A stretch of DNA of 64,000 nt from contig CP186339.1 of NCBI GenBank assembly GCA_049347715.1, forward strand, positions 1,488,001 to 1,552,000. Direction: 5' to 3'. Shown here piece after piece: positions 8,463-17,469 of the stretch. The translations under genes and the position numbers were made by a program. Under the pieces are notes generated by a model. That model saw only the letters and a list, made by a program, of their open reading frames with translations, made no database searches and was not told where the DNA came from. The stretch is from Thalassotalea_B piscium_A (GTDB taxonomy: Bacteria; Pseudomonadota; Gammaproteobacteria; Enterobacterales; Alteromonadaceae). The stretch's first letter is position 1. Each line of letters opens with the position of its first letter.

Positions 8463-8498
8463 TATTTAAGGTTTTTACCCGTTGGTGTCAACCTTAAA
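8463..8498 (-). promoter_or_regulatory. ilvIH promoter with a 9-bp inverted repeat
   Basis: On the minus strand, TTGACA (8491-8486) is followed after 17 bp by TAAATA (8468-8463). The arms TTTAAGGTT (8465-8473) and AACCTTAAA (8490-8498) are a perfect inverted repeat with a 16-nt spacer, overlapping both promoter elements, so a bound regulator could occlude the polymerase. The regulator is unknown; Lrp or a LysR protein are possibilities. Confidence 0.6.
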
Positions 8499-8709
8499 TT
8501 ACAATTTATTTTTTTTTAGCATAGAAAATTTTACTTCATATTTTTGTTTAGCCTTTACAACGGTTGGATTATGTTATTTTTATTGATGATAAAACCAGGC
8601 TAGAACATTAATTTATATACTAAATGTGTGCAAAATACGTACAAAATTAGCAAAATTCATTTACTGGGTTACACTAATGTTATTGCTACTTAGGACAAGG
8701 GGTTTTTAT

Positions 8710-10245
8710 ATGTCAATGTTCGTATTTAAGGAAGAAGATGCACCTGAAACGGCTAAGCCAATTAATACTCATAAAAAAGTATGGCGTATTTTAGTTGTAG
8801 ATGACGATGAATCAGTACATCAAATCACTAAGTTAGTGCTATCTGATACTATTATTGAAAATCGAGCTCTCGAAATTATTTCTGTATTTTCCTCTAAAGA
8901 AGCAAAAGTTATTTTAAAAAATGATGATACATTTTGCATGGCTTTTATTGATGTTGTTATGGAAACTGAACATGCGGGATTAGAGTTAGTGGATTGGATA
9001 AGAAATGATCTTAAAAATCAATCTATTCGTTTAATTCTTCGTACCGGCCAAGCAGGCAATGCTCCTGAAGCTAAAGTTATTAAAGACTTTGATATAAATG
9101 ATTACAAAGAAAAAACCGATTTCACTTCCAGTAAAATGATAACAACTGTGTATGCTGCAATAAGAGCATATCGAGATATTATGACTATTCAACGTAGTCT
9201 TGATGCATTTAAACAGTTAATTAAATCGACTCAAGATTTACTTAAAATGGATCAATTTAAGTCGTTCGGATCTGCGGCACTCAATAATTTATTAACCTTG
9301 ATGGATTTAGATAGCTCAGCTTTGTATATCGCTCGTAACCAAACAGACTATGATCAGCAACAAACTCATTTTATTCTTGCTTGCACCGGAAAATATGTGA
9401 GTGAATCAGACGATTTATGCACTTCAAAAATTGACGATTCAATTAAACAATTAATCAAAGAAACATTTGAGAATAAAACGCATTTTAGGGATGAAAAATG
9501 TTTTATTGGTTATTATGAAACCGCCAATAATGTAGCGTCCGTTTTATATATTGAATTTGAAGATGATAATGAACATTTTCGTTCCCATTTAGCTGAATTG
9601 TTCGCCACGAACGTGGTTTTGATTTTAGAAGGATTAACTAAGCAACATGAAATAGATCGTACGCAAAAAGAGTTAATTTATATCGTAGGTGATGCCATAG
9701 AAGCCCGTAACAATGAATCAGGGAAGCATGTTCATAGAGTATCCCTGGTGTGTGAGGTGTTAGCAGAGAAAATAGGGCTGACTAGCGAACATGTTCGTGA
9801 TATTCGTTTAGCGGCGCCACTACATGATATTGGTAAAATTATTATACCTGAGTCAATCATTCATAAGCAGGGGCAACTTGATGAGGCTGAGTGGTTGTTA
9901 ATGAAACAACATACAGAAATTGGCAGTGAATTATTATCAAAATCTAAAGCTAATATTTCTAAATTAGGCGCGAAAATGGCGCATTCTCATCACGAAAACT
10001 GGGATGGCACAGGTTATCCCGAAGGATTAGTGGGTGAAAATATCCCCTTGGAAGCCCGGATAATGGCAATTGCTGATGTATATGACAGCTTACGCTCAAC
10101 TCGTGCATATAAAGCCGCTTGGAATGATGAGCAAATTAAAACTTTTTTTATCGAACAAAAAGGCAAAAAATTTGAACCGTATCTTGTTGATGTATTTCTT
10201 GATAACTATGCAGAACTTAACAAGATTGAATCGGATTGGAGTTAA
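8710..10245 (+). CDS. DUF3369 / HD-GYP response regulator (putative c-di-GMP phosphodiesterase)
   Basis: A 511-residue protein with an N-terminal receiver domain (about 30-160; VVDDDE acidic pocket, phosphoacceptor Asp at about 81 in AFIDVVME). A DUF3369 sensory region (about 170-310) follows, then a C-terminal HD-GYP domain (about 320-500) with HDIGKI (His-Asp at 372-373), HHENWDGTG and GYP at 435-437. HD-GYP domains hydrolyse cyclic-di-GMP, and the key residues are intact. I start at ATG 8710 after AAGGGG; an upstream in-frame extension looks non-coding. It is monocistronic with no histidine kinase next to it, so its partner must lie elsewhere. Confidence 0.9.
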   Translation: MSMFVFKEEDAPETAKPINTHKKVWRILVVDDDESVHQITKLVLSDTIIENRALEIISVFSSKEAKVILKNDDTFCMAFIDVVMETEHAGLELVDWIRNDLKNQSIRLILRTGQAGNAPEAKVIKDFDINDYKEKTDFTSSKMITTVYAAIRAYRDIMTIQRSLDAFKQLIKSTQDLLKMDQFKSFGSAALNNLLTLMDLDSSALYIARNQTDYDQQQTHFILACTGKYVSESDDLCTSKIDDSIKQLIKETFENKTHFRDEKCFIGYYETANNVASVLYIEFEDDNEHFRSHLAELFATNVVLILEGLTKQHEIDRTQKELIYIVGDAIEARNNESGKHVHRVSLVCEVLAEKIGLTSEHVRDIRLAAPLHDIGKIIIPESIIHKQGQLDEAEWLLMKQHTEIGSELLSKSKANISKLGAKMAHSHHENWDGTGYPEGLVGENIPLEARIMAIADVYDSLRSTRAYKAAWNDEQIKTFFIEQKGKKFEPYLVDVFLDNYAELNKIESDWS

Positions 10246-10300
10246 CCTTATCAATTAATCCCTCCGTAATTAAGTGAGAAGCTAGGAAATACTCTCATAG

Positions 10301-10338
10301 GATATAGCAATGCTTGCTCTATCTAGCCTGTCTTTTTT
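10301..10338 (+). terminator. Probable terminator after the HD-GYP gene
   Basis: GATATAGCA (10301-10309) pairs with TGCTCTATC (10315-10323) with one mismatch, and a run of T residues starts nine bases later. The flanking GCTAG (10281-10285) and CTAGC (10323-10327) offer an alternative outer pairing. The weak stem keeps confidence low. Confidence 0.4.
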
Positions 10339-10530
10339 ATGAATTAACATTAGCTATGACAAAAGCTAATTAATAATTTATTCAAAGTTAAAATTGACAC
10401 AATCACATCAACTCTCTTTATTACTACCTGTCTGTTTAACTCAACATAGTGAGAGTTAACCCATTATTTGAGATCTTTACCATTACTATCTTTGCACATA
10501 GGTAAAAATATCGATCTAAAATTAATATAG

Positions 10531-10577
10531 TTAGCTTGCTAAGTAAATCCGAAAGTGTATAATGCTTAGCATGCTAA
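10531..10577 (+). promoter_or_regulatory. Promoter and doubled MarR-type operator of the efflux operon
   Basis: There are two near-identical 12-bp palindromes, TTAGCTTGCTAA (10531-10542) and TTAGCATGCTAA (10566-10577), each followed by GTAAA. Between them a promoter reads TTGCTA (10536-10541), 16 bp, TATAAT (10558-10563). The first palindrome covers the -35 box and the second sits on the expected transcription start. This is the arrangement expected for autorepression by the MarR protein encoded next; ligand binding would then induce the whole efflux operon. Confidence 0.75.
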
Positions 10578-10612
10578 GTAAATAAATTCACCGAAATTGG
10601 AGTGTTATTGGT

Positions 10613-11095
10613 ATGGCTGAGATAAATAATGATAATAAACAAGTAGATAATCCTGCTATTGGTTGGTTAATTGCTCGTGTGTTCCGTTTATGGCGTAGTG
10701 CTATTTCTAAATCGGTTAATCCTATTGGTATGACTGAAGCTCGATGGTCGGTCATGATGAATTTAAAAATTTTGGGTGAAGGAATATCACAACACATGTT
10801 AGCAAGTGAGTTGGGGATTGAAATGCCGTCACTCACTAGAACAGTTAATCAATTGGTTGAACTTGGTTTAGTGGAACGTAAACCTCATCCCAGTGATGGT
10901 CGTTGCCATTGTTTGTGGTTTACCCAAGCGGGTAATGAATGTATTAAAACATTAACCGGGCGAGTGGGCGCAGTGAGAGCTGAGCTTACTAGAGGTGTAA
11001 GTGATGAAGAGTTAGCAATAATGTTTGATGTCCTTAAAAAAATTGAAAGTAACGCCTGTAATTTACACAATAAAGACAGCGATGGAGATAAATAA
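10613..11095 (+). CDS. MarR-family transcriptional regulator (SlyA-like)
   Basis: A 160-residue winged helix-turn-helix regulator. The recognition region reads SQHMLASELGIEMPSLTRTVNQL and the wing VERKPHPSDGRCHCLW, both typical of SlyA/MarR proteins, which are usually dimeric repressors released by aromatic ligands. The start is ATG at 10613, with TTGGAG upstream. It is the first gene of an operon with an HlyD-type adaptor and a DUF2955 permease, 2 bp upstream of the adaptor gene. Two palindromic operators overlap its promoter, which suggests autorepression and ligand-induced expression of the pump. Confidence 0.9.
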   Translation: MAEINNDNKQVDNPAIGWLIARVFRLWRSAISKSVNPIGMTEARWSVMMNLKILGEGISQHMLASELGIEMPSLTRTVNQLVELGLVERKPHPSDGRCHCLWFTQAGNECIKTLTGRVGAVRAELTRGVSDEELAIMFDVLKKIESNACNLHNKDSDGDK

Positions 11096-11097
11096 AG

Positions 11098-12162
11098 GTG
11101 GCACCTGATCAAATATTTAAACATTGGGTGCATATTGCACTTGTTGTGTTCTTCTTGTCGTTTGTTTATTTCTTATGTGCAGACTTATGGATGCCGGTTA
11201 GTACTCAGTCTCGTGTCTTGCATCCGGTGGCAAATATTTCCGCTAAAGTTAATGGGCAAATTGATAACCTTTATGTTGAAACGAATGAAAAAGTTACTAA
11301 AGGGCAGCTGCTTTTTAGCATAGATAAGCGTGCGTATGAAATTGCTGTTGATAAAGCAAAGTTAGCACTAGAAAGTGCAAAACAAATGAACCTTCAATTA
11401 GACGCGACAATTGCTGCGGCGAAAGCCTCTGTTTCTGCAAAAATGGCTAATATAGAAGAGTTAAAGTTGGAAGTTGAGCGTGTCGAACGTTTGATAAAAA
11501 CCAATGCGGTGTCACGTCAATTATATGATCAAACGTTAAGTAATTATCGTACTGCTGAGGCTCAAGTGGCTGTAGCGCAAGCGGATGTGGTTAAGTATCA
11601 AGCACAGAGAGGATATAACGGGGATGCAAACCTGTTATTACGTCAAGCAAAAAATACACTGGAAAATGCAGAGTTACAGCTAAGTTATACTGATGTGTAC
11701 GCTGAAGTCTCTGGTCATGTGACTAATTTACAATTACAACCAGGAAAGTACGCTCAAGCCGGCGTGCCAGTTGCTGCAATAGTGGTTGAAAAAGGAGATA
11801 TTGTCGCTGATTTTCGTGAGAAATCGTTAAGCTATGTAAAAATGGGCGATAAAGCTTCGATCGTCTTTGATGCCTTTCCTGGTGAAGTGTTTGATGGCAA
11901 GATTATTTCCGTTGATGCCGGGGTTAAAGATGGTCAACTTAATGCCGATGGTTCGCTTGCTAACCCTATCAATTCAGATCGTTGGGTCCGCGATGCCCAG
12001 TATATACGCACACATATTAAATTAGAGGGTAAGCCTGAGTTATTACAATCCATGCCATCCGGTGCAAGAGCAACTGTACAGTTATATCCTATTGGTGGTC
12101 TAGCGAATTGGCTAGCTAAGGCGCAAGTTTATGTTATTAGTTTTATTCACTATATTTATTAG
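11098..12162 (+). CDS. HlyD/EmrA-type membrane fusion protein
   Basis: The periplasmic adaptor of an efflux system, 354 residues. One N-terminal transmembrane helix (about 12-32) is followed by a lipoyl/barrel-sandwich half (VNGQIDNLYVETNEKVTKGQLLF), a long coiled-coil hairpin (about 80-190, Ala/Lys/Glu-rich), the second lipoyl half (SGHVTNLQLQPGKYAQAGVPV) and a C-terminal beta-barrel domain. Such proteins link an inner-membrane pump to an outer-membrane channel. The start is GTG at 11098, 2 bp after the MarR stop, with GGAG about 10 nt upstream; translational coupling is likely. No outer-membrane factor gene is adjacent, so a TolC elsewhere is assumed. Confidence 0.88.
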   Translation: MAPDQIFKHWVHIALVVFFLSFVYFLCADLWMPVSTQSRVLHPVANISAKVNGQIDNLYVETNEKVTKGQLLFSIDKRAYEIAVDKAKLALESAKQMNLQLDATIAAAKASVSAKMANIEELKLEVERVERLIKTNAVSRQLYDQTLSNYRTAEAQVAVAQADVVKYQAQRGYNGDANLLLRQAKNTLENAELQLSYTDVYAEVSGHVTNLQLQPGKYAQAGVPVAAIVVEKGDIVADFREKSLSYVKMGDKASIVFDAFPGEVFDGKIISVDAGVKDGQLNADGSLANPINSDRWVRDAQYIRTHIKLEGKPELLQSMPSGARATVQLYPIGGLANWLAKAQVYVISFIHYIY

Positions 12163-12168
12163 TTTATT

Positions 12169-13260
12169 ATGAATAAGCCGCGTTTATTACTCCCCTTTAT
12201 TCGCCAAGGTAGTGTACTAAAACCTGCCCATAGAGCCTTGACTGCTAACGAAGTTCGTCAGTGTTTACGTGTGGCTTTTGGTGCAACCTTAGGTTTTACT
12301 ATCAGTAAATTAATGGGGTGGAGTTACGGCACCTTTTTTACGGTTTACCCTATGTTGTTGTTGGGGTTAGTACCTGTGATCAATAGCCATATTATTCGTC
12401 AATTTTTGATGAATATGTTTTTAGTCACTACGTTTGTGCTTGTGGTACAAGGAATGTTTGGCGATCAACCTATTCCTATGATAATTGCAGTGTTTTTTGT
12501 TTTCTTATTTTTATTTAGGTGCATGTCTCATGGGGGCTATTTTTTATTTGGTGCTCTCGGGGTTGTTGGACTCTCAATGCAATTACATTTTGCCAGCTAC
12601 AGCAATGCGTCAGTGAGTGACTTAGTCATGTCGAATGCTATGGCATGTGTGGTGACGGTAACAATTGCAATTTTAATGCATTTTTTATGTCCGGATGTTG
12701 AAGCGCGAGCAAAACCACCTATGGAGAGTAAGCCTAAAAGTAATAGCCGACACGAAGTGATTTTAGCCTCTACTGTGGCAACGTTATCTTTCATTGTGTT
12801 TCAAGTGTTAGATCTACAAGACTCATTGTCAGCACAAGTGTCTTCTGTGTTAATTTTGTTTCCGTTGAACTGGTATGGTGCTGGGCGCGCAGCCATTAAT
12901 CGTGCGATTGGCACTTTAGTTGGTTGTAATATCGGCTTAGCGTGGCAATTACTCTTACTCGACCATTCTGGCGTATTGTGGTTCGTCAGTCTTGCTTTGT
13001 GGATCAGTATCTTATTATTTACTCGTTATCATATGCTTGAAGGCGGGGGGTCAGGGGCAGGTTTTGGTGCTATGACAACAATGGGGATTTTGTTTGGGCA
13101 ATATTTATCACCTCAACATGACTTGGTGTATAACGCGCTCTATCGTTTTACATCGGTGTCGGTTTCTGTCACGGTTACATTAATCGCTGTTTATTTAATG
13201 CATCGGTTACTGAATGTGTTTGTCAGTACCCGTTTTATTGTCAAAACACCCACTAATTAA
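12169..13260 (+). CDS. DUF2955 / FUSC-like inner-membrane efflux protein
   Basis: A 363-residue polytopic membrane protein of the DUF2955 family, related to the FUSC/aromatic acid exporter group. There are two hydrophobic halves (about 30-170 and 195-350) of roughly five helices each, joined by a short hydrophilic loop with KPPMESKPKSNSR. The second half contains LFPLNWYGAGRAAINRAIGT, resembling the conserved arginine-containing stretch of FUSC proteins. It starts 6 bp after the HlyD gene and completes the MarR-adaptor-permease operon. By analogy with AaeAB it may export aromatic carboxylates, but the substrate cannot be read from sequence. Confidence 0.82.
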   Translation: MNKPRLLLPFIRQGSVLKPAHRALTANEVRQCLRVAFGATLGFTISKLMGWSYGTFFTVYPMLLLGLVPVINSHIIRQFLMNMFLVTTFVLVVQGMFGDQPIPMIIAVFFVFLFLFRCMSHGGYFLFGALGVVGLSMQLHFASYSNASVSDLVMSNAMACVVTVTIAILMHFLCPDVEARAKPPMESKPKSNSRHEVILASTVATLSFIVFQVLDLQDSLSAQVSSVLILFPLNWYGAGRAAINRAIGTLVGCNIGLAWQLLLLDHSGVLWFVSLALWISILLFTRYHMLEGGGSGAGFGAMTTMGILFGQYLSPQHDLVYNALYRFTSVSVSVTVTLIAVYLMHRLLNVFVSTRFIVKTPTN

Positions 13261-13277
13261 GATGGTTTATTGTCGAA

Positions 13278-13325
13278 AAGCGTTTAATTTTAATCTTCAA
13301 ATAATTGGCTATAAAATAAACGCTT
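13278..13325. terminator. Long A/T-rich stem-loop between convergent genes
   Basis: AAGCGTTT plus ATTTTA on the left pair with TAAAAT plus AAACGCTT on the right, with a single bulged A and a loop of about 19 nt. It lies between the stops of the DUF2955 gene and yfbR and could act in both directions, though the T-runs after it are poor. Confidence 0.5.
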
Positions 13326-13340
13326 ATCGCAATAATTGAA

Positions 13341-13946
13341 CTAATTACTTTTCGTTAAATGATCGACAGTAGAAGTACAAGATGCTAAAAACGTTTTCAA
13401 AAAATAATCTACTTCTGGCAGTTCTTTTTTGATTTCATTGAGTTTTTTTTCCAAACGTTCTTCAACATGGTCAAATTCATGATTATTATGTGCTAATTCA
13501 TCAATTGCTTTGATGTAGGCAACTAAAATATCTGCCGCTTTTACTATTTTTTTATATTCTTCGTCCACATTATCTTGGACTATAATATCGGAAAATAATT
13601 CTTGGAACTCTTCAGGTAACGAAGCTAAACATTCTTTTTCTGCAAGGTATTCAATTTTTTTAAATTCACGAGCAATGGCTGGATTAGCATATTTAGTAGG
13701 GCTCACGATATCGCCATAGCGAGTTTCAGATGCTTCGTGATATAAAGCAATCGTTGCTACGCGGTCAGCATTTATATTACCGCCAAATTTTTTATTTCGG
13801 ATCACCGAAAGTAAATGAGCAACGATAGCTACCTGATGTGAGTGCTCTGCAACATTCTCAGGTTTAACACAAAACATCAGTGCCCAACGTTTTATTAATG
13901 GCATTCTAAACATCCATGCGAGAAAAGTGCTTTGTGAATTAACCAT
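13341..13946 (-). CDS. yfbR: 5'-deoxynucleotidase YfbR (HD domain)
   Basis: A 201-residue HD-domain phosphohydrolase, close to E. coli YfbR (199), which dephosphorylates deoxyribonucleoside 5'-monophosphates. Metal and catalytic residues are visible in NVAEHSHQVA, the HD-like YHEASETRYGDIVSP and KAADILVAYIKA. The N-terminal FLAWMFRMPLIKRWALM is strongly conserved in the family. The start is ATG at 13946. It lies about 48 bp downstream of alaA on the same strand, reproducing the alaA-yfbR (yfbQR) order of enterobacteria, so they may be co-transcribed. It converges on the efflux operon. Confidence 0.94.
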   Translation of the reverse strand: MVNSQSTFLAWMFRMPLIKRWALMFCVKPENVAEHSHQVAIVAHLLSVIRNKKFGGNINADRVATIALYHEASETRYGDIVSPTKYANPAIAREFKKIEYLAEKECLASLPEEFQELFSDIIVQDNVDEEYKKIVKAADILVAYIKAIDELAHNNHEFDHVEERLEKKLNEIKKELPEVDYFLKTFLASCTSTVDHLTKSN

Positions 13947-13994
13947 TTATTTTCCTGTGTAGTTTAATTGTTTTAACCATTATACCTGTTGTAT

Positions 13995-15215
13995 TTATAC
14001 ATCTTGTTTATAAGTTGCAAAAAAACTTTTTAATTTTTCAAGCGCAGGACGTAATTCATCAACGTGCGGTAAAAATACTAAGCGAAAATAATTATGCGCG
14101 GTAATATTAAAAGCATGTCCATGTACTAAGAGAATTTTTTCTTGTTTGAGTAGGTCAAGGATCATTTTTTCATCATCATGGATATTGAATTTTTCACGAT
14201 CAACTCTGACAAAAAAGTACATTGCTCCCATCGCTTGATTACATGAAAGACCGTCTATTTCATTAATCATTTTATAGGCGAGATTACGTTGTTTGATTAA
14301 CCTACCATCTCCAGTGATTAATTCATTAATACTTTGATAACCGCCTAAAGCCGTTTGGATAGCATGTTGACAAGGCACATTAGAGCATAAACGCATAGAA
14401 GACAACATGGTTAAGCCTTCAATGTAGTCTTCAGCATGTATCTTAGGTCCTGTAATAACCATCCAGCCTGCGCGAAACCCTGCGATACGATAGTTTTTTG
14501 ATAACCCACCCATAGTAATAACTAACACATCGTTAGTTAATCTAGCGGTAGGGATATGAACCGCATCGTCGTAAAGAATTTTGTCATAGATTTCATCACT
14601 AAATACAATTAAATTATGTTCACGAGCTAAGGATATAATGTCTTGTAATACTTCTTCTGTATAAACAGCGCCAGTAGGATTATTTGGATTAATGAGCACA
14701 ATCGCTTTAGTTTTTTCGCTGATTTTAGCTTTGATATCTTCAATGTTTGGAAACCAGTGATTTTCTTCATCACATTGATAGTGTACCGGTGTACCTCCCG
14801 ATAATGAGACTGCTGCAGTCCATAATGGATAATCAGGTGCAGGAATGAGTACCTCATCTTCATTATCTAATAGAGCTTGCATTGCCATCGCAATAAGCTC
14901 ACTGACACCGTTACCAATAAAAATATCGTCAACATTAACGTCTAAAATACCTTGTTGTTGAAAGTATTGCATAACGGCGACGCGGGCTGAATAGATACCT
15001 TGAGAATCACTATAGCCTTGCGAGCGAGGTAAGTTATAGATAACATCTTTTAGAATATCGTCCGGCGCTTCAAATCCAAAAGGGGCAGGGTTGCCTATAT
15101 TGAGTTTTAAAATTTTATGGCCTTCATCTTCCAAGCGTTTTGCCTCGGCCGCAATTGGTCCTCTAATTTCGTAGCAGACATTTTTGAGTTTGGACGATTT
15201 TTTTACGCTTTTCAT
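13995..15215 (-). CDS. alaA: Glutamate-pyruvate aminotransferase AlaA
   Basis: A PLP-dependent class I/II aminotransferase of 406 residues (E. coli AlaA 405) that forms alanine from pyruvate and glutamate. Visible features are the N-terminal IRGPIAAEAKRLEDEGHKI, LNIGNPAPFGFEAP, the PLP-contact NPNNPTGAVY, FSDEIYDKILYD, and the Schiff-base lysine in GGLSKNYRIAGFRAGW, with the substrate Arg near FRLVFLPH. The start is ATG at 15215, with AAG-rich upstream sequence. yfbR follows on the same strand. Nothing is atypical about the protein. Confidence 0.95.
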   Translation of the reverse strand: MKSVKKSSKLKNVCYEIRGPIAAEAKRLEDEGHKILKLNIGNPAPFGFEAPDDILKDVIYNLPRSQGYSDSQGIYSARVAVMQYFQQQGILDVNVDDIFIGNGVSELIAMAMQALLDNEDEVLIPAPDYPLWTAAVSLSGGTPVHYQCDEENHWFPNIEDIKAKISEKTKAIVLINPNNPTGAVYTEEVLQDIISLAREHNLIVFSDEIYDKILYDDAVHIPTARLTNDVLVITMGGLSKNYRIAGFRAGWMVITGPKIHAEDYIEGLTMLSSMRLCSNVPCQHAIQTALGGYQSINELITGDGRLIKQRNLAYKMINEIDGLSCNQAMGAMYFFVRVDREKFNIHDDEKMILDLLKQEKILLVHGHAFNITAHNYFRLVFLPHVDELRPALEKLKSFFATYKQDV

Positions 15216-15415
15216 AACTTACTTCTTAATTTTAGATGAATAGGAGCTTGAGGTGTATACCGGATGCTTCGTGAGTTTCCTTCTTGTCTTAGCTCTATTA
15301 AAGCGAATTATTTCAAATAATGAAACAGTTACTTGCACTTTTTTTATAGCAATTATTTAATTTCATATTAATCTGGTTATTAAGGTCAATTAAATTATTA
15401 CAATGGAGGTTTGCT

Positions 15416-16018
15416 ATGCCTTTACCTTTATTATGGTTAGGTGCTGCTACAGTGTCAGCTTTAACGGCTAAAACCTTAGTTGATGATAGAAGAACACAAC
15501 AAGATAAAAGAAAGCGCTATGGCTCTGTTCAAAGGTTAATACATTTAGAAAGACATGAGTCGCCTATTGCTATTTATCCAAGTGAAATACTTGCAACTCA
15601 ACAACAAGTTTTACCGAAAGTGGGTGCTATTGTTTGTTGTGGTATTGGCGGGATCCTAGAACATACGGGGATTTGGATTGAAGAAAATATGATCGTCGAA
15701 CTCGATGGCGAAGGATTAATTAAACCTATTTCGCCTGCTCGTTTTACTCAAGAACGTTCAGGTAAGCACATTTTTATTGCATGTGATTCAAAAGGACAAC
15801 CTTTATGTAACGAAATAGCGGCTCAACGGGCGACGCAACAATTGTTCACACAGCGAAAATATCACCTGATTGAGAATAATTGTCATCAATTTATTTGGCA
15901 ATGTTTTAAGCCGAAGGATCGCTTAGTTTCAAGATTTAAAGAATTAAACATGCGTTTAGCGCAATATTTTGATCGAAAAATATATTGGGATATCTGTGAT
16001 ACTTCCTCCTTTGATTAA
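15416..16018 (+). CDS. LRAT/NlpC-P60-like domain protein
   Basis: A 200-residue protein with an N-terminal hydrophobic segment (about 1-20) and a C-terminal domain resembling the permuted NlpC/P60 papain-like fold of the lecithin:retinol acyltransferase (LRAT/HRASLS) family. The likely catalytic His is H83 in EHTGIWI, where the protein is exposed to substrate (ILEHTGIWIEENMIVELDG), and the catalytic Cys is C156 in NNCHQF, matching the family NCEHF motif. Bacterial members are assumed to be acyltransferases or lipases, with no assigned role. The start is ATG at 15416, after TGGAGG. The next gene, 75 bp downstream, is also membrane-anchored and may be linked. Confidence 0.7.
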   Translation: MPLPLLWLGAATVSALTAKTLVDDRRTQQDKRKRYGSVQRLIHLERHESPIAIYPSEILATQQQVLPKVGAIVCCGIGGILEHTGIWIEENMIVELDGEGLIKPISPARFTQERSGKHIFIACDSKGQPLCNEIAAQRATQQLFTQRKYHLIENNCHQFIWQCFKPKDRLVSRFKELNMRLAQYFDRKIYWDICDTSSFD

Positions 16019-16092
16019 ACCATCAAATTATTACTATACATTTATCGCAAAGCTGATAACAATAGCTGCTTTTAATTTAGAGATGACGTCAG

Positions 16093-17406
16093 TTGTTTAA
16101 ACGTATTTTAAAGTGGTTAATACTGCTTATCTTCTTTCTATTGGTTTCATTTGGTATTTTACTTTACTTAGCCATTGACACTCAGCCGACTATTGCCCAA
16201 AACTATCAGTTAAACAGTCTGTCAGCGCAAAAAAGTAAGCAACTATTGCAACGTAGTTTAGCGGTATTAAAACATCATCAAAAAGCGTCACAAATCAAAA
16301 TGTCTCAAGAAGAGTTAAATGGTTTATCTGCTTTATTTAGTCGAGCAATTCCTTCTGCTGCTAGTGAGGTTACCCTGTCAAATGAAAGGATGAACTTATC
16401 TCTAAGTTTAGAAGTGCCTATACTCCATCATTATCTTAATATTCACACGCAAATATTATCGTCTCAAACAGGTCTTGAACTAACAAATATTAATATTGGT
16501 AGTCTCTCTTTCTCGGGTAAAATAGCGTTAAGAATTGTTCGATGGACACTCAATCATTATGTGCAAGCTAAATTAGGCGATACTCTATTTACTATGGTGC
16601 AATCTGTAACTATTAATAATCAGATATGTATATTTACCCTCAAATTACCTCAAAATTTAATTACAGCGAATAAAGATGGTTCATTGTTATTAACATTAAG
16701 AGATGAGTTGAACCTATTTGGTGATCCTAATGTTATTCGATCCTATTATCAGGAATTAGTGAGGGTGTCTGCTACTGCCCCTAAGCAGACGTCTTTAGCT
16801 TTCTATTTCCGACATCTTTTTCAATTTGCTCAACAAAGACACTTGCTTTTTGAAGATGAAACCGTGAGTGAAAACCAAGCAGCTTTACTTGCTTTGGCGC
16901 TCTATTTTGGTACGGATAAATTTGAACTCTTAGTAGGGGAAATTTCTCAGCTAGATAATAAGAAGCGAGAGATAAGAACTATACTTCAACGACAAACTTT
17001 ATTACAAGGGCGCTCAGATTTACAAAAACATTTTATTTATTCTGTAGCGTTGCAAATTTTTTCATCGCTTCATGCAAGTGATGCTATTGGTGAGTTTAAA
17101 GAATTTCTTGATAGTAATAAAGGAGGTTCAGGGTTTTCATTTGCCGATTTAATGGCTGATCGGGCGGGTACACGCTTAGCGAAATTGGCAACGTCTTCCC
17201 AAGATAACGCGATAAAAGTGCAGAATTTATTAGCGACTATTACTGATGATACTTTGTTACCTAGTATTAAAGGCTTACCTGAGGGCTTATCATCGAAACG
17301 TTTTGAGGCTAAATATAAAGCGATCCATACTAAAGAGTATCAGGTGTTGTTAAGTCAGATTGATCAAAAACTCAATCAACTCATGCTTTATAAATTACTG
17401 GAGTAA
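16093..17406 (+). CDS. Membrane-anchored hypothetical protein
   Basis: I do not recognise a named family. The 437-residue product has one strong N-terminal transmembrane helix (about 6-28) after a basic start (MFKRILKW), so the bulk should be periplasmic. The remainder alternates amphipathic helices with beta-rich stretches, with no Cys-based or catalytic motif I can name; MADRAGTRLAKLA near residue 355 resembles sequences seen in uncharacterised marine gammaproteobacterial proteins. The start is TTG at 16093, since the nearby ATG at 16083 is in a different frame and stops at once. It lies 75 bp after the LRAT-like gene and before a strong terminator. Confidence 0.7.
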   Translation: MFKRILKWLILLIFFLLVSFGILLYLAIDTQPTIAQNYQLNSLSAQKSKQLLQRSLAVLKHHQKASQIKMSQEELNGLSALFSRAIPSAASEVTLSNERMNLSLSLEVPILHHYLNIHTQILSSQTGLELTNINIGSLSFSGKIALRIVRWTLNHYVQAKLGDTLFTMVQSVTINNQICIFTLKLPQNLITANKDGSLLLTLRDELNLFGDPNVIRSYYQELVRVSATAPKQTSLAFYFRHLFQFAQQRHLLFEDETVSENQAALLALALYFGTDKFELLVGEISQLDNKKREIRTILQRQTLLQGRSDLQKHFIYSVALQIFSSLHASDAIGEFKEFLDSNKGGSGFSFADLMADRAGTRLAKLATSSQDNAIKVQNLLATITDDTLLPSIKGLPEGLSSKRFEAKYKAIHTKEYQVLLSQIDQKLNQLMLYKLLE

Positions 17407-17413
17407 TTAAATA

Positions 17414-17444
17414 AAAAGCTCAATGGTGACACCATTGAGCTTTT
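17414..17444. terminator. Bidirectional terminator between convergent genes
   Basis: A perfect 14-bp stem, AAAAGCTCAATGGT (17414-17427) with ACCATTGAGCTTTT (17431-17444), closed by a GAC loop. T-runs on both strands make it suitable for both the hypothetical gene and proS. Confidence 0.88.
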
Positions 17445-17469
17445 AAAATGAACTGAGGTAACGGGATAT

